Below, one piece after another: positions 50,180 through 61,067 of a DNA stretch of 64,000 bases (position 1 is its first letter; every line of letters starts with the position of its first letter). The notes beneath the pieces are model-generated. The model searched no databases, was not told the origin of the DNA, and saw nothing but the letters and a program-made list of their open reading frames with translations. A program made the position numbers and the translations under genes. The DNA comes from Pseudoduganella albidiflava (GTDB lineage Bacteria; Pseudomonadota; Gammaproteobacteria; Burkholderiales; Burkholderiaceae_D): the NCBI RefSeq assembly GCF_004322755.1, contig NZ_CP036401.1, positions 2,728,001 through 2,792,000 of the forward strand, read 5' to 3'.

Positions 50180-51373
50180 GTGCCTCTCCAAGACCTGTCC
50201 ACCTCCCGACTCACCATCGACCGCCGGCGCGCGGAATTCGCGGATCCGGCATGCGAAGCGCGTTTCCTTCAGCATTGTCTGCCGGAACGCAACGCCCAGC
50301 TGAAGACCAGCCTGCTGTGCGCGGCGGGATTCTACGTGGTGTTCGGCGCCACCGATATCGCCACGCTGGGCCCCACCGGGATCGCCTTTGCCCTCATCGC
50401 GCTGCGCGTGGCGGTGGCGCTGGTGGCCCTGGGCGGCTACCTCGCCATTTGCCGGCGGCCGGAATCGGTGGCCACCTCGACCGGCGCCTCCAGCGCGCTG
50501 CTGGTGGTGGCGCTGGCGGTGTTCATGGTGGTGTGCTGGTACCAGCCCGGCACGCTGCCATGGAACGTGATGTCCCAGGCGCTGATCGTGATGGCGGTCT
50601 ATGTGAATTTCCCCAACCGCCTGGGCTACACCGTGGCGATCGGGGCCGGCTCCAGCGCCGTGTTCGGCGCGATGCAGGTGGTGCAGGGCTACCTGAAGGC
50701 GGACGACGTGCTGACGCTGGTCCTGCTGCTGATCCTCTCCAATGTGCTCGGCTATCTGGCGGCGCGCCGCCTGCACCTGTCGCAGCGCGAGCAGTTCTGC
50801 GCCACGATGCTGCTGCGGCAGATGGCCGACCGCGATCCACTGACCGGCTGCCATAACCGCCGGGTCCTCCAGCAGGGCCTGCTGGCCGCCGAACTGGCGC
50901 GGGCGCGCCGCTATGGCTCCGCGCTGTCGGTGGTCCTGTGCGACATCGATCATTTCAAGCGCATCAACGATACGCATGGCCACGCGGCGGGCGACCAGGT
51001 GCTGGCCGGTTTCGCCGGCCTGCTGCAAGCGATGACGCGCGAGACGGTCGACAGCGTGGTGCGCTACGGCGGCGAGGAATTCCTGATCGTGCTGCCCCAG
51101 ACGGAACTGGCCGGGGCGCTGGCGCTGGCCGAACGCATCCGTGCCACCTTCGCCAGCGCCGAATGCCGCATTGCCGAAGATGTCGATGTCAGCGCGACGG
51201 CCAGTTTCGGCGTTGCCTGCGTGCCCGGCATGCAGGCGGCGTGGCCGCTATCGGTCGACGCGCTGATCTCGGCCGCGGACGCGCAACTGTATGCCGTCAA
51301 GCACGGTGGCCGCAACGGCGTGCTGGGCACCTTCCTGTTTCCCCCGCCGGAGCCGGTGCGCTTCGGTACCTGA
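50180..51373 (+). CDS. Membrane diguanylate cyclase
   Basis: A 397-residue protein with about six N-terminal membrane helices (residues 40-205) and a C-terminal GGDEF domain, making cyclic di-GMP from GTP. The domain shows RDPLTGCHNRRVLQQGL, VVLCDIDHFKRINDTHGHAA and the active loop RYGGEEFLIVLPQTE. The product-inhibition site is altered: the position five residues before GGEEF reads ETVD instead of RxxD. GTG start at 50180 with only a weak CGGA upstream. Standing alone between transport loci, its signal and target are unknown. Confidence 0.88.
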   Translation: MPLQDLSTSRLTIDRRRAEFADPACEARFLQHCLPERNAQLKTSLLCAAGFYVVFGATDIATLGPTGIAFALIALRVAVALVALGGYLAICRRPESVATSTGASSALLVVALAVFMVVCWYQPGTLPWNVMSQALIVMAVYVNFPNRLGYTVAIGAGSSAVFGAMQVVQGYLKADDVLTLVLLLILSNVLGYLAARRLHLSQREQFCATMLLRQMADRDPLTGCHNRRVLQQGLLAAELARARRYGSALSVVLCDIDHFKRINDTHGHAAGDQVLAGFAGLLQAMTRETVDSVVRYGGEEFLIVLPQTELAGALALAERIRATFASAECRIAEDVDVSATASFGVACVPGMQAAWPLSVDALISAADAQLYAVKHGGRNGVLGTFLFPPPEPVRFGT

Positions 51374-51547
51374 GCTTTTCCGCGGCCGCGCGCACTGCGC
51401 GCCGCCGCGTTTCCCTTTCCCTTTCCCTTACCCTGCAGTTCACATAATCAACAGCGGGCGTAGTAATTTTTCATTACCGGACGCTCGTCCGCACCGGAAG
51501 CGCGTGTTCGACTACATTTTTTGTGTCTGCTATGTAATTGCCCATGG

Positions 51548-51563
51548 TATAGTTAGCGCTATC
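51548..51563 (+). promoter_or_regulatory. LacI-type operator over the galactose-operon promoter
   Basis: TATAGT (51548-51553) is a plausible -10, and GTTAGCGCTATC (51552-51563) begins inside it. The core TTAGCGCTA is symmetric with a central CG, as in LacI/GalR operators. No good -35 at 17 bp was seen. It lies 219 bp before the symporter gene. Confidence 0.45.
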
Positions 51564-51781
51564 GCAACAATGACCATTTGAGCCGTCCAGCAATCAACCT
51601 GCTGAGTGATTCCGGTCGCGATCGCCGACAGGGGTGCTGCGTGGTGCATCCTGTCGCCGCATTGGGGAAAAAAGGCGCTGGAGCCGGCCATGAGCGTAGG
51701 CCGGAGCGGCGTCCCAATAAGTAGAAGCAGGGCGGAAATCCAAGACCGCCCATTACCAGAGACACACTCAAAAATATTCCG
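51564..51781 (+). other. Long structured leader before the sugar symporter
   Basis: If transcription starts near 51560, the mRNA has a leader of about 220 nt without an ORF of interest. It contains a hairpin GGGCGG/CCGCCC (51730-51751) and a GGCCGG-type inverted repeat near 51,690. No known riboswitch is recognised. The symporter ATG has no clear Shine-Dalgarno, so leader structure may matter for translation. Confidence 0.35.
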
Positions 51782-53452
51782 ATGAATCAATTTTCGACCC
51801 TGGACACGCTTGTCTTCCTGTTTTACTTCATCGTCATCTCCGGCTACGGCATCTGGATCTACCGCCGAAAAAAGAGCACTTCCGGCCAGGCTTCGCATGA
51901 CTACTTTCTCGCCGAAGGCTCGCTGACCTGGTGGGCCATCGGTGCCTCCCTGATCGCATCCAACATCTCCGCCGAGCAGTTCATCGGCATGAGCGGTTCC
52001 GGCTTCAAGATCGGCATGGCGATCGCCGTGTATGAACTGATGGCCGCGGCCACGCTGATCATCGTGGCGGTGTTCTTCATGCCGGTGTACCTGAAGAACC
52101 GCATCTACACGATGCCGCAGTTCCTCGAGCAGCGCTACGGCAAGGCCGTGGCCACGACGATGGCGCTGTTCTGGCTGGGCCTGTACGTGGTGGTCAACCT
52201 GACGTCGATCCTGTACCTGGGCGCGCTGGCGATCTCCAGCGTGGCCGGCATCAATGTGTTCGCCTGCATGATCTTCCTGGCCGTGTTCGCCGCGATCATC
52301 ACGCTGGGCGGCATGAAGGTGATCGGCTATACCGACGTGATCCAGGTGCTGTGCCTGGTCGTGGGCGGCCTGGTCACCACCTGGATCGCGCTGGACCTGG
52401 TGGCCACGCTGGGCGGCAAGAGCGGTTCGATCGCCGGTGCCAGCGAACTGTTCGTGCGGGCCGGCGAGCACTTCGACATGGTGCTCGACCGCGGCAACCC
52501 GAACTACATGGACTTGCCCGGCCTGACGACGCTGATCGGCGGCATGTGGATCGTCAACCTGAACTACTGGGGCTGCAACCAGTACATCACGCAGCGCGCG
52601 CTGGGCGCGGACCTGAAGACGGCACGCAAGGGCCTGCTCTTCGCCGCCTTCCTGAAGCTGCTGATGCCGGTCATCGTGGTGCTGCCAGGTATCGCCGCTT
52701 ACGCACTGGACAAGTCCGGCGCGCTGGGCGACTCGATGCGCGTGGGTGGTGAACTGAACCCGGACCGTGCCTACCCGACCCTGCTGGCCATGCTGCCGAC
52801 CGGCATCAAGGGCATCGCCTTCGCCGCGCTGACCGCCGCCGTGGTCGCCTCGCTGGCCGGCAAGGCCAACAGTATCGCGACGATCTTCACGCTGGACATC
52901 TACAAGCAGCACTTCAACAAGACCGCCAGCGAGCAGAAGCAGGTGTGGGTCGGTCGCCTGACGGTCATGGTCTCGATCGCCATCGCCGCGCTGATCGCGC
53001 CGTTCCTCGGCATCGACAAGAAGGGCGGCTTCGCCTTCATCCAGGAATACACGGGCTTCGTGTCGCCGGGCATCCTGGCCATGTTCCTGCTGGGCTTCTT
53101 CTGGAAGAAGACGACCCATGCGGCGGCCATGTTCGCCACCGTGGGCGGCCTGGTGCTGTCGATCATCCTGAAGTTCCTGCCGGGCATGATGGACCTGTCG
53201 TTCCTGGCACCGATCGGCTTTGCCGTCGACAATGGCACGGGCGTCTACGAGATCCCGTTCCTGGACCGCATGTTCATCGTGTTCTGGGTGGTCGTCGCCG
53301 GCATGGTCCTGATCAGCAAGACCTCGGCCGTCTCGGGCGAAGCCAAGCGCATGATCGTCGACACCGGCATGTTCCGCGTCGAACGCAGCTTCGCGATCGG
53401 CTCGGCCATCATCTGCGCGATCCTCATCGCCGTCTACGGCGCATGGTGGTAA
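51782..53452 (+). CDS. Sodium/sugar symporter (SSS family, SglT-like)
   Basis: A 556-residue inner-membrane transporter of the solute:sodium symporter family with about 14 helices. The N-terminus has STLDTLVFLFYFIVISGYGI, then the conserved FLAEGSLTWWAIGASLIASN and ISAEQFIGMSGSGF that shape the sodium site, and later GGMWIVNLNYWGCNQYITQR as in sugar-type members (vSGLT). It is the first gene of a symporter-galT-galK cluster, so galactose or a beta-galactoside is the likely cargo. Regulation by a LacI/GalR protein is suggested by the operator at 51552. Confidence 0.9.
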   Translation: MNQFSTLDTLVFLFYFIVISGYGIWIYRRKKSTSGQASHDYFLAEGSLTWWAIGASLIASNISAEQFIGMSGSGFKIGMAIAVYELMAAATLIIVAVFFMPVYLKNRIYTMPQFLEQRYGKAVATTMALFWLGLYVVVNLTSILYLGALAISSVAGINVFACMIFLAVFAAIITLGGMKVIGYTDVIQVLCLVVGGLVTTWIALDLVATLGGKSGSIAGASELFVRAGEHFDMVLDRGNPNYMDLPGLTTLIGGMWIVNLNYWGCNQYITQRALGADLKTARKGLLFAAFLKLLMPVIVVLPGIAAYALDKSGALGDSMRVGGELNPDRAYPTLLAMLPTGIKGIAFAALTAAVVASLAGKANSIATIFTLDIYKQHFNKTASEQKQVWVGRLTVMVSIAIAALIAPFLGIDKKGGFAFIQEYTGFVSPGILAMFLLGFFWKKTTHAAAMFATVGGLVLSIILKFLPGMMDLSFLAPIGFAVDNGTGVYEIPFLDRMFIVFWVVVAGMVLISKTSAVSGEAKRMIVDTGMFRVERSFAIGSAIICAILIAVYGAWW

Positions 53453-53469
53453 CCGTCCCCGCGGGTTAG

Positions 53470-54723
<1,254 letters not shown>

Positions 54724-54784
54724 GCGACAAAGACGAGCATCGAATACAACATCCAAATAGCCACGCAAACAAGAAGAGATCCTG

Positions 54785-55948
54785 ATGAGCGATACGCTGA
54801 TTAACCATACCCGCACCGCGTTCGAGAACAAGTTCGGTGCCGCACCCGAAGTGGTGGTGCAGGCCCCCGGCCGCGTCAACCTGATCGGCGAACATACCGA
54901 TTACAACGACGGTTTCGTGCTGCCGGCGGCGATCGACTACAGCACCGTGATCGCCGCGCGCCGCCGCGCCGACCGCATCGTGCACATCGTCGCGGCCGAC
55001 TACGCGGGCGCCGAAGACCAGTTCTCGCTGGATGCGCCGATCGAGCGCCGCGACGAACCCATGTGGGCCAACTACGTGCGCGGCGTGATCATCGACATGC
55101 TCCAGCAGGGCCTGCCGCTGCAGGGCTTCGACATGGTGGTGTCGGGCGACGTGCCGCAAGGTGCCGGCCTGTCGTCGTCGGCGTCGCTGACGGTGGCCAT
55201 CGGCCGCCTGTTCGCCACGCTGCCGGGCTTTGAAAAGGTCACGCCGATCGACATCGCGCTGACCGCGCAGCGCGCCGAGAACAATTTCGTCGGCACCAAG
55301 TGCGGCAACATGGACCAGATCATTTCCGCTTCCGGCGTGGCCGGCCATGCACTGATGATCGACTGCCGTTCGCTGGAAACCACGCCGGTGCCCATCCCGG
55401 CCGGCGCGGCCATCATGATCTTCAACTCGAACGTGCAGCGCGGCCTGGTGGACAGCGAGTACAACACGCGCCGCAAGCAGTGCGAGGCGGCGGCCAGCCA
55501 CTTCGGCGTGAAGGCGCTGCGCGACGTGGACCAGGCCATGCTCGACGCGCGCGGCGGCGAACTCGATGCCGTCACGCTCAAGCGTGCGCGCCACATCGTT
55601 TCCGAGAATGCCCGCGTGCTGGCAGCCAACGATGCGCTGGGCCGGGGCGACCTGGCGCGCATGGGCGAACTGATGGCCGCGTCGCATGCGTCGATGCGCG
55701 ATGATTTCGAGATCACCGTGCCGCTGATCGACCAGCTGGTCGAGATCGTCAAGAACGTCATCGGCGGGCAGGGCGGCGTGCGCATGACCGGTGGCGGCTT
55801 CGGCGGCTGCGTGGTGGCGCTGGTGCCGGAAGCGCAAGTCGCACCGGTGCGCGCCGCGGTGGAGCAGCAGTACCCGGGTCCGAACGGGCAGGGCGCCACC
55901 ATCTATGTGTGCAAGGCTTCGCCGGGCGCGGGCGTGATTTCCGCCTGA
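54785..55948 (+). CDS. galK: Galactokinase
   Basis: A 387-residue GHMP-family kinase phosphorylating alpha-D-galactose at C1. Motif 1 is [20 protein letters not shown] (galactose binding), motif 2 [20 protein letters not shown] (ATP loop), motif 3 [17 protein letters not shown]. Length is normal. ATG at 54785 has GAAGAGATCCTG upstream. It ends the symporter-galT-galK cluster and is closed by a strong terminator at 55967-56007. No epimerase or mutarotase lies next to it. Confidence 0.95.
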   Translation: MSDTLINHTRTAFENKFGAAPEVVVQAPGRVNLIGEHTDYNDGFVLPAAIDYSTVIAARRRADRIVHIVAADYAGAEDQFSLDAPIERRDEPMWANYVRGVIIDMLQQGLPLQGFDMVVSGDVPQGAGLSSSASLTVAIGRLFATLPGFEKVTPIDIALTAQRAENNFVGTKCGNMDQIISASGVAGHALMIDCRSLETTPVPIPAGAAIMIFNSNVQRGLVDSEYNTRRKQCEAAASHFGVKALRDVDQAMLDARGGELDAVTLKRARHIVSENARVLAANDALGRGDLARMGELMAASHASMRDDFEITVPLIDQLVEIVKNVIGGQGGVRMTGGGFGGCVVALVPEAQVAPVRAAVEQQYPGPNGQGATIYVCKASPGAGVISA

Positions 55949-55966
55949 GCCGGGTAGCAGTCAAGG

Positions 55967-56007
55967 AAAAGCCGCGCGGGCCTCCCGGTCCGCGCGGCTT
56001 TTTTTTT
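55967..56007 (+). terminator. Strong rho-independent terminator after galK
   Basis: AAAAGCCGCGCGG pairs with CCGCGCGGCTTTT around a ten-base loop, and the transcript ends in nine T residues (55999-56007). The A-rich left arm also lets it work as a terminator for the convergent gene at 56026. Confidence 0.92.
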
Positions 56008-56025
56008 GTGCACCCGCACACGTGC

Positions 56026-56238
56026 TTATGCTTCGGCTTCCTCCAGCGGAATCGCGGCGCGGCGACGGCGGCGAGCACCGGAATCGAGTTCCAGGATGCG
56101 GCGGATCGCGTTCGGCGAAATCCCGATCTGAATGAGGTGGGACCACGCTTTCAGCGTGCCTTCCTGGTGTTCGATGGAGATGGCGCGGTCGATCTCGCGC
56201 GCCATGTCCGTATTGTTTCGGCGGTCGAGTGGGTGCAT
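56026..56238 (-). CDS. Small conserved-looking protein with helical/HTH-like core
   Basis: A 70-residue protein with GGAG seven bases before its ATG. The centre, MAREIDRAISIEHQEGTLKA then WSHLIQIGISPNAIRRILEL, predicts two helices with a turn like a short DNA-binding helix pair. The tail is basic (five Arg in a row) then acidic. Not recognised with certainty. It lies tail-to-tail with galK, sharing the bidirectional terminator. Confidence 0.6.
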   Translation of the reverse strand: MHPLDRRNNTDMAREIDRAISIEHQEGTLKAWSHLIQIGISPNAIRRILELDSGARRRRRAAIPLEEAEA

Positions 56239-56352
56239 GCGATGCTCCGGCAGTCATGGTGCAAGGCAGCATCGGCTAATGTTAACCAAAAGTCAAGTGC
56301 AATCGACTAGTTGGTCACCGCGGGGTGCCCGCCGACGCCTTGCCGTCATCCC

Positions 56353-57315
56353 TCAGCGCGGATTGCGCGTCACCAGCCAGATCCCGGCGCACACCATGGC
56401 CAGCGCGGCCAGGTTCTTCCATTCGAGAATGCTTTCGTTCAGGAACAGCGCCGACAGTGCCGCGCCGAACACGGGGATCAGGAAGGCGAACACGCTCACG
56501 GTGCCCACCGGGTTGTATTTCAGGAGCAGGCTCCACAGCGTGAACGCCACGGCCGACAGCAGCGCGAGGTAGGCCAGCAGCAGTGCCGGGACCAGCGTCA
56601 TGTTGCCGACCGTGCCGCCGGTGGCATAGCCGCCGGCCAGCAGCGCGGCGCCGCCGATGGCCAGCTGCCAGCCCGTCATGACCATCGCATCCATGCCGGC
56701 CGACACCTGCTTGCCGTAGATCGACGCGGCGGACAGCACGAACGCGGCGATCACGATGAAGCCTTCGCCCTGCAGGGTGAAGGCGATATCGAGCGGACCG
56801 CTGCCGAGGTTGACGGCGACCACGCCGGCAAAGCCCAGCAGGCATCCCGCCGCCTTGCGGGGCGACAGCCTGTCGTTGTGGTAGATGAAGTGCGCCAGCA
56901 GCACGCTGAAGAAGGTGGTGGTGGCGTTCAGGATCGATGCGCGCACGCCCGTGGTGTAGGCCAGCCCGATGTAGAAGAACACGTACTGCAGGCCGGTCTG
57001 CGCCAGGCCCAGCACGCCCAGCTGGCGCAGCTGGCGTCCGCTCAGCTGGAAGGCCGGCTTGCGCAGCGCGATGGCCAGCAGTACCAGGCACAGGCCGGCG
57101 ATGAGGAAGCGGTAGCCGGCGAAGATCAGCTTCGACGGCACGTCGTGCCGGGCGATGCCGAGCAGTTCGTAGCCGGTCTTGATGGACGGGTAGGAGCTGC
57201 CCCACAACAGGCAGCACAGCGTGGCCAGCATGAACACGGTACGCGGGCGCGCGAAGAACGGGCGGGGATCGGGGGTAACGGCGGGGGCAACGGCGGGGCG
57301 AACGGCGGGATCCAT
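56353..57315 (-). CDS. EamA-family (DMT) transporter
   Basis: A 320-residue inner-membrane protein with ten predicted helices in two EamA repeats. The first runs from MLATLCCLLWGSSYPSIKTG to RASILNATTTFFSVLLAHFI. The second begins near FIVIAAFVLSAASIYGKQVS and ends with VFGAALSALFLNESILEWKN and CAGIWLVTRNPR. Such proteins export metabolites or amino acids, and the cargo here is unknown. ATG at 57315, with a weak ribosome-binding site. It is divergent from rnk. Confidence 0.87.
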   Translation of the reverse strand: MDPAVRPAVAPAVTPDPRPFFARPRTVFMLATLCCLLWGSSYPSIKTGYELLGIARHDVPSKLIFAGYRFLIAGLCLVLLAIALRKPAFQLSGRQLRQLGVLGLAQTGLQYVFFYIGLAYTTGVRASILNATTTFFSVLLAHFIYHNDRLSPRKAAGCLLGFAGVVAVNLGSGPLDIAFTLQGEGFIVIAAFVLSAASIYGKQVSAGMDAMVMTGWQLAIGGAALLAGGYATGGTVGNMTLVPALLLAYLALLSAVAFTLWSLLLKYNPVGTVSVFAFLIPVFGAALSALFLNESILEWKNLAALAMVCAGIWLVTRNPR

Positions 57316-57410
57316 GGTGCTTCACATATGAAATATCGGCAAGACCGGGATGATACGTGACATTCGGGCATCCCGCAGGCAGGCGGGCCATGTCCGGAAG
57401 TTGGCCTGTG

Positions 57411-57735
57411 TATAATCGGCCGGAGCGACGCCCCCTGGCGTTCGCCGAAACCCATGCCGACCACGAACCCATCACTTCCTTGCCGGAGCCATGGTTCGCC
57501 CCTGAACGAGGGAGGCATTTGCTCGGCCGTACGGCCGGCATTCTTCCCCGCGCCGGCGCTGGCGCTGTGCTCGCGAGATCTCGCCCGGCTTTCCCGGGCT
57601 CGGTGAGGAACTCCCAGCCGGCCGCCGGCCAGCTGGCCTCCCGGGCCCCATCCTTCCTGCCCATGCCGCCCGCCTGACCGGGCGGACCGATTCGCTCGCC
57701 CGGCCGCCGGCCGGGCCACTATTGCAGAGATACTC
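57411..57735 (+). promoter_or_regulatory. Promoter and long structured leader of rnk
   Basis: TATAAT at 57411-57416 is a good -10; no convincing -35 was seen. The leader of about 310 nt is GC-rich and has no supported ORF. A perfect hairpin GCCCGGCC-GCC-GGCCGGGC (57698-57716) ends 19 bases before the start codon, close to the ribosome-binding region, and CCGCC/GGCGG pairs nearby at about 57,670. This suggests control at the RNA level. Confidence 0.5.
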
Positions 57736-58143
57736 ATGAAACCGAACATCGTCGTCTCGTCGCTGGACATGGACCGCCTGGAAGCCTTGCTCGACGCGCT
57801 GCCCGCGGCGCAGGCGCAGGCCCAGCAGGCACTGTTGCAGGAACTGTCGCGTGCCGACGTGGTGGAGCCGGAAGGCATGCCGCCGCACGTGGCCACCATG
57901 AATTCGCGGGTACGCTTCGTGCTCGACAAGGACCCCGTGGAGCACGACATGGTGCTGTCCTACCCGAGGGACATGGCAGGCGCCGCGGACCGGCTGTCGA
58001 TCCTCACCCCGGTCGGCAGCGCGCTGCTCGGCCTGGAGACCGGCAAGAGCATCGCCTGGACGCGGCCCGATGGCGCCGCCTTCACCGTGAAGCTGCTGGA
58101 GGTGGTGTACCAGCCCGAGCGGGCCGGCGAACTGCACCGGTAA
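57736..58143 (+). CDS. rnk: Nucleoside diphosphate kinase regulator Rnk
   Basis: A 135-residue cytoplasmic protein of the GreA/GreB-related Rnk family: an N-terminal helical part (MKPNIVVSSLDMDRLEALLD) and a C-terminal FKBP-like domain (MNSRVRFVLDKDPVEHDMVL, LSILTPVGSALLGLETGKSI, VKLLEVVYQPE). Rnk proteins bind RNA polymerase near the secondary channel and affect nucleotide pools, but lack the long coiled coil needed for transcript cleavage. It is convergent with the GH115 gene, 18 bp apart. Confidence 0.88.
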   Translation: MKPNIVVSSLDMDRLEALLDALPAAQAQAQQALLQELSRADVVEPEGMPPHVATMNSRVRFVLDKDPVEHDMVLSYPRDMAGAADRLSILTPVGSALLGLETGKSIAWTRPDGAAFTVKLLEVVYQPERAGELHR

Positions 58144-58161
58144 CGGCGCGGCGGGCGGCGC

Positions 58162-60939
58162 TCAGGGTGCCGCTGCCGGCGCCGCCCCGTAGTACACCGG
58201 CGCGCCATCGAACACCACCTCGATCCGGTCCAGCACGAAGCCCGGATCGAGCGCATGCACGCGCAGCGTGTGCCGGCCCGGCGGCAGCGCCGGCAGCGGC
58301 AGCGTGCGCACCGCGCTGTTCGACAGCACGTTGCGTTTCCATTCGTCGCTGCGGCCCACGGTGGCGAAATCCAGCGTGACCGGTGCCTGGCCATCGAGCG
58401 AGACGGCAATGCGCAGCCTGCTGGCCGAGGTCAGCGCATGCACCGGCACGGCCACGATGCGCAAACGGGCCTCGGCCTTCGTGTGGCTGTGGAACGTGTA
58501 CGCCAGGGCGGGGGCGCCGGCCGGGTCGTCGCGCGACGGCAGCGAGAAGCCGGCGCGCTGCGCGGTGCCGAGGCTGCCGACATCGACCGGCGTCCAGCCG
58601 CTGGCGCTGGCGGCCGTCGCCGGCAGCGTGATGATCCGCTCGTGTTCGGTGGGTACATCGGCTCCGGGCGCGAGCTGTACGCGGGCGGCGAGGCGGCGCT
58701 CGCCGCAGCCGACCTGCAGGCCGCCTGTTTCGCCGCGGCCGTCGTAGGTGACGGCGATGCGCTGCTCGTACCCGTTGGCGGCATCGAGCATGCCGCCGGC
58801 CGGCGACAGGCGCAGGCCGGCGGGCACCTGGCCGGCCGACCAGCGCAGCGGCGTGGCGCCGTACTGGATCACCGTCAGCGTTTTGGTCTCCGGCACGCCG
58901 CGCGTAAACCACAATGCGCCGCCCTGCGCCGACAGCGGCGAGGGGAAGGCCAGGGCGCAATCGCCACGCGCCGGCCCCGCATAGGTGGGGAAAACCGGCT
59001 CCATGAACACGGGCAGGCGGCGTGGCGCGGCGTCCATCATGCCGCGCCATTTGCCGCCGGCCAGCGCGTTGTAGTGCGCGGTATCGGCGGCGATCGCCTG
59101 CTGCGCCGCCTTCGCGGCCTGCGCGTAGTGCTGCGCGGACGGGCGGCCCATGCGGGCGTACTGCGCCGCCAGGTCCAGCTTCAGGATGCGCGCGTTCAGG
59201 TTCGCGCCGGCACGCACCGGGTACAGCACCAGCTGGAAGTACGCATCCTGGCGGTCGGCCGGCAGCGCGGCACCGATCGCCTGCGCGCGCGACACCAGCG
59301 CTTCATAGCGCGCCAGGCGCCGTTCCGCTTCCTCGCCGCCCGACTGCAGGTAGTCCGACTGGCGCGTGGGCGTGGTGGGCTCGGTCTGCGAAAAGCCCAT
59401 GTATTCGGGCTTGCGCTCCCACGCCAGCGCATGGAACTCGCGCATCACGCCGGCGATGGCGGTTGCCTGGGCGGCGCCGAACTGCTGCACGAACCACGCC
59501 TCCATGTGGGCGTGGGCGGGGCGGTCCAGCTGGCGCTTGTCGAAGGCGGCGTCGAGGAAATACTGGGCCAGGTATTCACCCGGCTTGATGTCGCCGACGT
59601 TGGCCACCCAGACGCGGTCGGTGCCGGTGGCGATGGCGCGCTGCAGCTGGTCGCGCACCAGGCCCGGCGCCGTGGTGGCGAGCCACAGGTAGTCGTGCGG
59701 GCGGCCCCAGTAGGACAGGTGATAGTACAGCCCGGTGCCGCCGCCGCGCGCCGCTTCCCGGGGTGTGCTCAGCTGGTGCAGGTAGCCGTAGTTGTCGTCC
59801 GGCCAGACCAGGGTGATATCGTCCGGCACTTGCAGGCCGCTGTTGTAGATGTCGAGGACTTCCTTGTACACCGTCAGTGCCTGCGGGATCTGCGGCAGCG
59901 GCTTGCGCCAGGCCTCGGCCAGCAGCTTGCGCTGCACCGCCATCGCCGCGCCGACGCCGGCACGCGCTTCGTCGATCGTGTCCGCGCCTTCCATCGCCGA
60001 ATCGTGCACGCCGCGGATGCCCATCGAGTACATCGCCTCCGCGCCCTTCGTTTCATCGACGCGGGTCTTCCAGTAGCGGGTGATGGCTTCGCGGTTGGTG
60101 AAGAAGTTGAAGTCGCCATCGCGCTTGTTCCACTCGCGCACGTTGTTGCGCATCATCGGCTCGGCATGCGATGTGCCGACGATGATGGCGTAATCCTTCG
60201 CCACCTGTGCGTTGCCGGGGACCTGGTAGAACGGCTTCGTCGAGTCGTGCATGGCGGGCCACACCAGGTTGGCCTTCAGGCGCCACAGCAGCTCGAAGAT
60301 GCGCGCATAGGTCGCCGGGCCGATATCGCCGGCGGGGTCGTACGTCTTCGCGGCCCATGGCTGCAGGCCCCAGTCCTCGTCGTTGAGGAAAATGCCCCGG
60401 TAGCGCACCGATGGCGTATCGGACAGGATGTTCTCGCCGCGTACGGCGACATGCCCGCGCGCCGCCGGCTTCACGTCGGCCCACCATTCCCACGCGGAGA
60501 CGCCCAGTTCGCGGGTCAGGTCGACCGCGCCGAACACGGCGCCGCGCACGTCCGAGCCGGCGATCACCAGCAGCCGCGTGCCCGGCCTGGCGCGCGAGAC
60601 GATGCCGACCCGCTGGTACCTTTCCCACTGGCCGGCCAGCGCGGAGAAGTCCAGCCCTTCGGCGCGGGCGATCCCGCGCAGCAGCGCCGAATCGTGCCGG
60701 CCGATGACGACGCAGACCTCCCTGCAGTCTTCCAGCTTGCCGGCGCGGCCCGCCTCGCCGCCGCCGACCGCGCGCAAGTCGCGCCGCACGAGATCGGCCG
60801 CGATCCGCATCGTCGCGTGGTCTTCCGCCAGCACGGCGGCGGTGACCCCATCGCGCGCCAGGTCGAAATCGGCGGCATGGACGTGGCTGGCGGAGAGCAG
60901 GGCAATGGCGAGGGCAAGGCAGGTTCGGCGAAGGGGCAT
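58162..60939 (-). CDS. Glycoside hydrolase family 115 alpha-glucuronidase
   Basis: A 925-residue exported enzyme with signal peptide (RTCLALAIALLSASHVHAAD). GH115 hallmarks are present: an N-terminal domain with VFGAVDLTRELGVSAWEWWA then DVKPAARGHVAV, the barrel start TPSVRYRGIFLNDEDWGLQP, ANLVWPAMHDSTKPFYQVPG, VWPDDNYGYLHQLSTP and YYHLSYWGRPHDYLWLATTA, and C-terminal beta domains. The family removes 4-O-methyl-glucuronic acid side chains from xylan, even from internal residues. ATG at 60939 sets the signal peptide. It would supply glucuronate and expose xylan for GH43-type enzymes. Confidence 0.9.
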   Translation of the reverse strand: MPLRRTCLALAIALLSASHVHAADFDLARDGVTAAVLAEDHATMRIAADLVRRDLRAVGGGEAGRAGKLEDCREVCVVIGRHDSALLRGIARAEGLDFSALAGQWERYQRVGIVSRARPGTRLLVIAGSDVRGAVFGAVDLTRELGVSAWEWWADVKPAARGHVAVRGENILSDTPSVRYRGIFLNDEDWGLQPWAAKTYDPAGDIGPATYARIFELLWRLKANLVWPAMHDSTKPFYQVPGNAQVAKDYAIIVGTSHAEPMMRNNVREWNKRDGDFNFFTNREAITRYWKTRVDETKGAEAMYSMGIRGVHDSAMEGADTIDEARAGVGAAMAVQRKLLAEAWRKPLPQIPQALTVYKEVLDIYNSGLQVPDDITLVWPDDNYGYLHQLSTPREAARGGGTGLYYHLSYWGRPHDYLWLATTAPGLVRDQLQRAIATGTDRVWVANVGDIKPGEYLAQYFLDAAFDKRQLDRPAHAHMEAWFVQQFGAAQATAIAGVMREFHALAWERKPEYMGFSQTEPTTPTRQSDYLQSGGEEAERRLARYEALVSRAQAIGAALPADRQDAYFQLVLYPVRAGANLNARILKLDLAAQYARMGRPSAQHYAQAAKAAQQAIAADTAHYNALAGGKWRGMMDAAPRRLPVFMEPVFPTYAGPARGDCALAFPSPLSAQGGALWFTRGVPETKTLTVIQYGATPLRWSAGQVPAGLRLSPAGGMLDAANGYEQRIAVTYDGRGETGGLQVGCGERRLAARVQLAPGADVPTEHERIITLPATAASASGWTPVDVGSLGTAQRAGFSLPSRDDPAGAPALAYTFHSHTKAEARLRIVAVPVHALTSASRLRIAVSLDGQAPVTLDFATVGRSDEWKRNVLSNSAVRTLPLPALPPGRHTLRVHALDPGFVLDRIEVVFDGAPVYYGAAPAAAP

Positions 60940-61067
60940 GGAGCGTATCGGATCAGCTGTGGAACGCTGATATATTACGCTGCGGCGCTGCATAATCGTC
61001 GTGCCCATCGCTCATCATGGTGAGCGCATCGCGAGACCGGGATAGTGCCTGTTTCCGCTCAATTGAG

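Noticed and set aside
46060..50217. A 1385-codon minus-strand reading frame opposite the TonB receptor
   Set aside because: Composition (Arg, His, Val, Gln repeats) is typical of the antisense frame of high-GC genes. The plus-strand receptor has a signal peptide, plug motifs and C-terminal strand.
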